Source: Ptychodera flava
Lineage: Eukaryota; Hemichordata; Enteropneusta; Ptychoderidae
Reading direction: 5' to 3'
Length of the DNA stretch: 64,000 nucleotides
Assembly (NCBI RefSeq): GCF_041260155.1
Contig: NC_091931.1
Span: forward strand, 27,421,654 to 27,485,653
Under the pieces are notes generated by a model. It searched no databases and had not been told where the DNA came from. It worked only from the letters and a program-made list of their open reading frames with translations. Each line of letters opens with the position of its first letter. The first letter of the stretch is position 1. Positions 62,501 to 64,000 of the stretch are shown one piece after another. The translations under genes and the position numbers were made by a program.

Positions 62501-62937
62501 CATTGCCGAAAATGTACACATGTAAAGGTCAATCGGCAATTTCGTATACGGGTGCTAAATTATGGAACTCGTTGCCTAATGTAATTAAAGTTCATACTTC
62601 CAGGCATAGCTTTACAAAAGCACTGAGAGAGTATCTGTTACAGGAATAGTGAACTAGTTAAATCATAATTGTTGTCACATCATTGTGTAAGAATTTTCAG
62701 GAATACCTCGCTCTGATATCGAACTTGTATCATATAAATATAAAATGTTTGTAGAACTCTTTGTATAACAGCGCACGTGTTAACCTAATTTAAATTTTGT
62801 AAATGGGCCAGGCTCGACTAGCGAACAGCTATATTTTCTGGCTCCACATTACCACTGAAATGTAAATTTTGTATTTGCTTGTTATGACTTGTGAAGTGTA
62901 CTACTTTTCATGGTAATAAACCAAACCAAAAAAAAAA
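59574..62937 (+). mobile_element. CR1/L2/Jockey-group non-LTR retrotransposon, intact ORF
   Basis: A 3.36-kb element with a short 5' UTR, one 987-codon ORF (59686-62649), a 3' UTR with AATAAA at 62915-62920 and a poly(A) tail. AAGGTAT on both sides (59567-59573, 62938-62944) is the likely target-site duplication. Bridging the flanks restores a continuous unit of the 352-bp repeat, which fixes both ends. The APE endonuclease plus RT and the lack of an ORF1 place it in the CR1/L2/Jockey group; the clade is not resolved. No frameshift or stop suggests a recent insertion. Confidence 0.9.
59686..62649 (+). CDS. Endonuclease-reverse transcriptase of CR1/L2/Jockey-like element
   Basis: 987 codons, one open frame. 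It makes the target-site nick and copies element RNA into DNA. The APE endonuclease (residues ~35-250) shows SHVNVRSLN, GVSETW with the catalytic Glu at 72, GGGVAAYI, IIYRKPN, GDLN (174-177) and a SDH triad (239-241). The RT (about 500-790) has KKAVGYDNVSAKLL, VVPIFKKG, GNYRPISVLPLLSKILE, YGFREKHSA, IFLDFAKAFDTIDH, GVPQGSILGPTLFLIYINDL and FADD (about 711-714). A C-terminal region of about 200 residues follows, including TYGLEVWG and GAKLWNSLPN. All catalytic residues I can check are present, so it could be active. Confidence 0.93.
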   Translation: MDTFVNENIQRVECMEAPITPSYFNDTYNSKLDQSLAISHVNVRSLNRNFEDFKLLYEDLLNEKFKIIGVSETWNMTNSDMFNLNSYALEYNCREMGRGGGVAAYIHSSLKYKVLSFRVLHSESLWLEVCDKNYSFIIGIIYRKPNTSIREFENSMLEVLDSIKLDKTHCILIGDLNMDFSKQDNSVEQFYTKLTCLDLKQLILTPTRITNTSKTIIDHIYTNINHCPVYSGTLVGDISDHLPVFTIFENIYTNSGVSQTDTVFYRSYKNFSPDNFRQELSRQTWNKVYMHNDVNEAYNNFLSIFIECCNRHAPIVSRSLKSVLKRKPWITKSIRKSINKKHSLYAEVIKSGHEMSKVSKYKRYRNALTTVLRFAKRDYYATLFRENHGNSKATWNTINEVLGSRNRKSCTCLPDQLIVNTDEGTPLTYNNPQDIVDGFNKFFTGIGPSLASKICSSSSSYEEFLSHPSNQSFFLFPTCEAEIVSQLNRLDMKKAVGYDNVSAKLLVNAAEHISGPLCYIFNLSFTSCRFPNALKVARVVPIFKKGSRDIPGNYRPISVLPLLSKILERIVNNRLVTFLNKYNLLYKHQYGFREKHSAKLSLINLLNNLTQQIDKGNTTIGIFLDFAKAFDTIDHSILLSKLHNYGVRGNPIRWFTDYLNQRFQYVSADGISSMKLPVTCGVPQGSILGPTLFLIYINDLPNSSDYFDFRLFADDSNLFRTYSSDTKCIDLSLVENQLRHVTCWCDANKLTINIKKTTYVFFHQKRKSMYLHGNICVKRVPLIQSDQASFVGVNIDENLTWKQHITRVNALIRMKAGILFRIRNFVPQNVLVLLYKSFIQPYITYGLEVWGNTYSSYLNSILITQKMCMRTITFSGLRTPSLPLFFKLRILDVYKLYKLLVGNFVFDLYQQNVPHPMIDYFQVVDHCYDTRQKVGMNLTLPKMYTCKGQSAISYTGAKLWNSLPNVIKVHTSRHSFTKALREYLLQE

Positions 62938-62944
62938 AAGGTAT
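62938..62944. repeat. Retrotransposon target-site duplication, 3' side
   Basis: AAGGTAT after the poly(A) tail. The host sequence resumes as ATTCAAAGTCTAATACAATC, which aligns with the 352-bp repeat unit. Confidence 0.6.
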
Positions 62945-63180
62945 ATTCAAAGTCTAATACAATCTACATTGTGCAAAGGGCTAATTTAAAAGATTTTATA
63001 GGAAATGCGTACACTGTATTAAATGTAATAATTGAAACTTGAAATGTTTTACAATATCGTAAAGAGAGATTTGAAGTTTTTACTAACATTGCTAAATTAT
63101 TTTACCTAATTTTGAGCAATTCCTCATGTGCATAAATCCTATATGATGACCATTAAAATAATTTTCTTTAATTTTTCAAA
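62945..63180. repeat. Remainder of the 352-bp repeat unit
   Basis: AAGTCTAATACAATCTACA directly after the retrotransposon and GTGCATAAATCCTATATG at about 63130 match the 352-bp units at 57.3-58.2 kb. It is the downstream part of the unit interrupted at 59573. Confidence 0.7.
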
Positions 63181-64000
63181 TTGACGTCAACTTATTTTAA
63201 TTATGTTATCAGTAAAATGAGAAGATACATTAAGAGACACTACTTGTTTAAGTTATTTAATACTTTAAATTCTTCCTATCGATGTCCATTTTATAACTTG
63301 AATGAACATTTTGCTCAGTACAAAGAAATTGACATGGTTATTTATTTTCTGTGTATTCTAACTCATTGTAATGATTATATACTAATAGGGCATACAGAAT
63401 GAAAAGCCCAGTAAAAATAAACAATGATTGATTGTATAGTTCATTTCAATTATCTAGAGAATTTGCATAATGTCAATAACATTGGGAACTTACTGGAAGA
63501 TTTGGATTTTCTTAATGCATACCAAAATGCTTGGCCAAATAACAAACACTTTGTACTAAGCAAGGCTGAAGAAAATTTGTGTTTCAGCTCTATTTTGTTT
63601 TATTTTCACCCTTACCCATATTACTTATATAGATTAAGTGTTGGTACAATGTTATTAAAGACCAGGTTGTGTGGTCACTGGTAAATCAGATATACTTTTG
63701 ACTGTGTGCAACTTGCCTGTTTAATGCCACATACAGACATTTATGATAATAATGATAAATAAATTATAATGATCATGACGATATAGAGGTACAATTGTTA
63801 TACTATACTGCCAATTATCATGAAATATGGATAAGGAAAGCTGTTCCTTTATCAGCTGAAAGACATTACAATAATCAAAGGACACTGCATTTCTCAAAAT
63901 TTTGAAATTTCTTGAAGACAACAATTGAAAATTAATGTAAAGTCATATAATGGACTGAAGAGAGAGATTTCCTGTTTAATCTTACCGTACACAGCCATAG
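63181..64000. other. AT-rich sequence, nothing recognised
   Basis: Short frames here (for example 63181-63402, 63424-63684) have composition expected of AT-rich non-coding DNA and no domain or splice support. Confidence 0.5.

Noticed and set aside
62342-62539. Minus-strand frame over the retrotransposon C-terminus
   Set aside because: Antisense shadow of the RT ORF.
1-64000. CRISPR arrays, rRNA, tRNA, bacterial operons
   Set aside because: No spaced palindromic array, no tRNA B-box with matching arms that I could see, and the DNA is plainly animal. A covariance-model scan would be needed to exclude small RNAs.

Overview
This window is animal nuclear DNA: AT-rich, intron-containing, full of microsatellites and transposable elements, with no operons. 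A sacsin-like gene beside a Reeler-domain gene, an L1/Tx1-type and a CR1/L2/Jockey-type retrotransposon, and many small inverted-repeat elements point to an invertebrate, most likely a deuterostome (hemichordate, echinoderm or cephalochordate). The species cannot be fixed from the sequence.

Layout. 1-15.5 kb (+): the 3' part of a gene for a Reeler-domain surface protein. Seven exons (1561-1780, 8120-8193, 9031-9183, 12414-12557, 14129-14224, 14888-14974, 15413-15534) join in consistent phase to one frame of 298 residues that ends in a hydrophobic segment. Its first intron carries a 5.45-kb L1-type element (2456-7907, minus strand) inserted into an older inverted-repeat element. Other introns hold Harbinger-like and TTAA-flanked elements. 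15.5-24.0 kb: spacer with dispersed repeats. 24.0-42.9 kb (-): a nearly complete sacsin-like gene of about 4,380 codons, with three HATPase-type repeats, a J domain and a C-terminal HEPN domain. It has three short 5' exons and one 12.77-kb exon. The two genes are tail to tail.

42.9-49.6 kb: a 497-bp tandem duplication just upstream of the sacsin-like start, a 1.47-kb hAT-like element and a hairpin element. 49.6-55.2 kb: three well-formed candidate exons (+) of a gene I do not recognise, and another inverted-repeat element. 57.2-63.2 kb: two satellite-like arrays (periods about 352 and 146 bp) whose units carry the octamer ATTTGCAT, with an apparently intact 987-codon CR1/L2/Jockey-like element inserted (59574-62937). 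The last 0.8 kb is AT-rich with nothing recognisable.

Main caution: the giant sacsin-like exon is broken by ten single-base frameshifts, several at homopolymers and with no in-frame stop otherwise. The neutral L1 shows the same lesions at similar density. This looks more like uncorrected indels in the assembly than gene decay, so the sacsin-like gene is probably intact in the organism.
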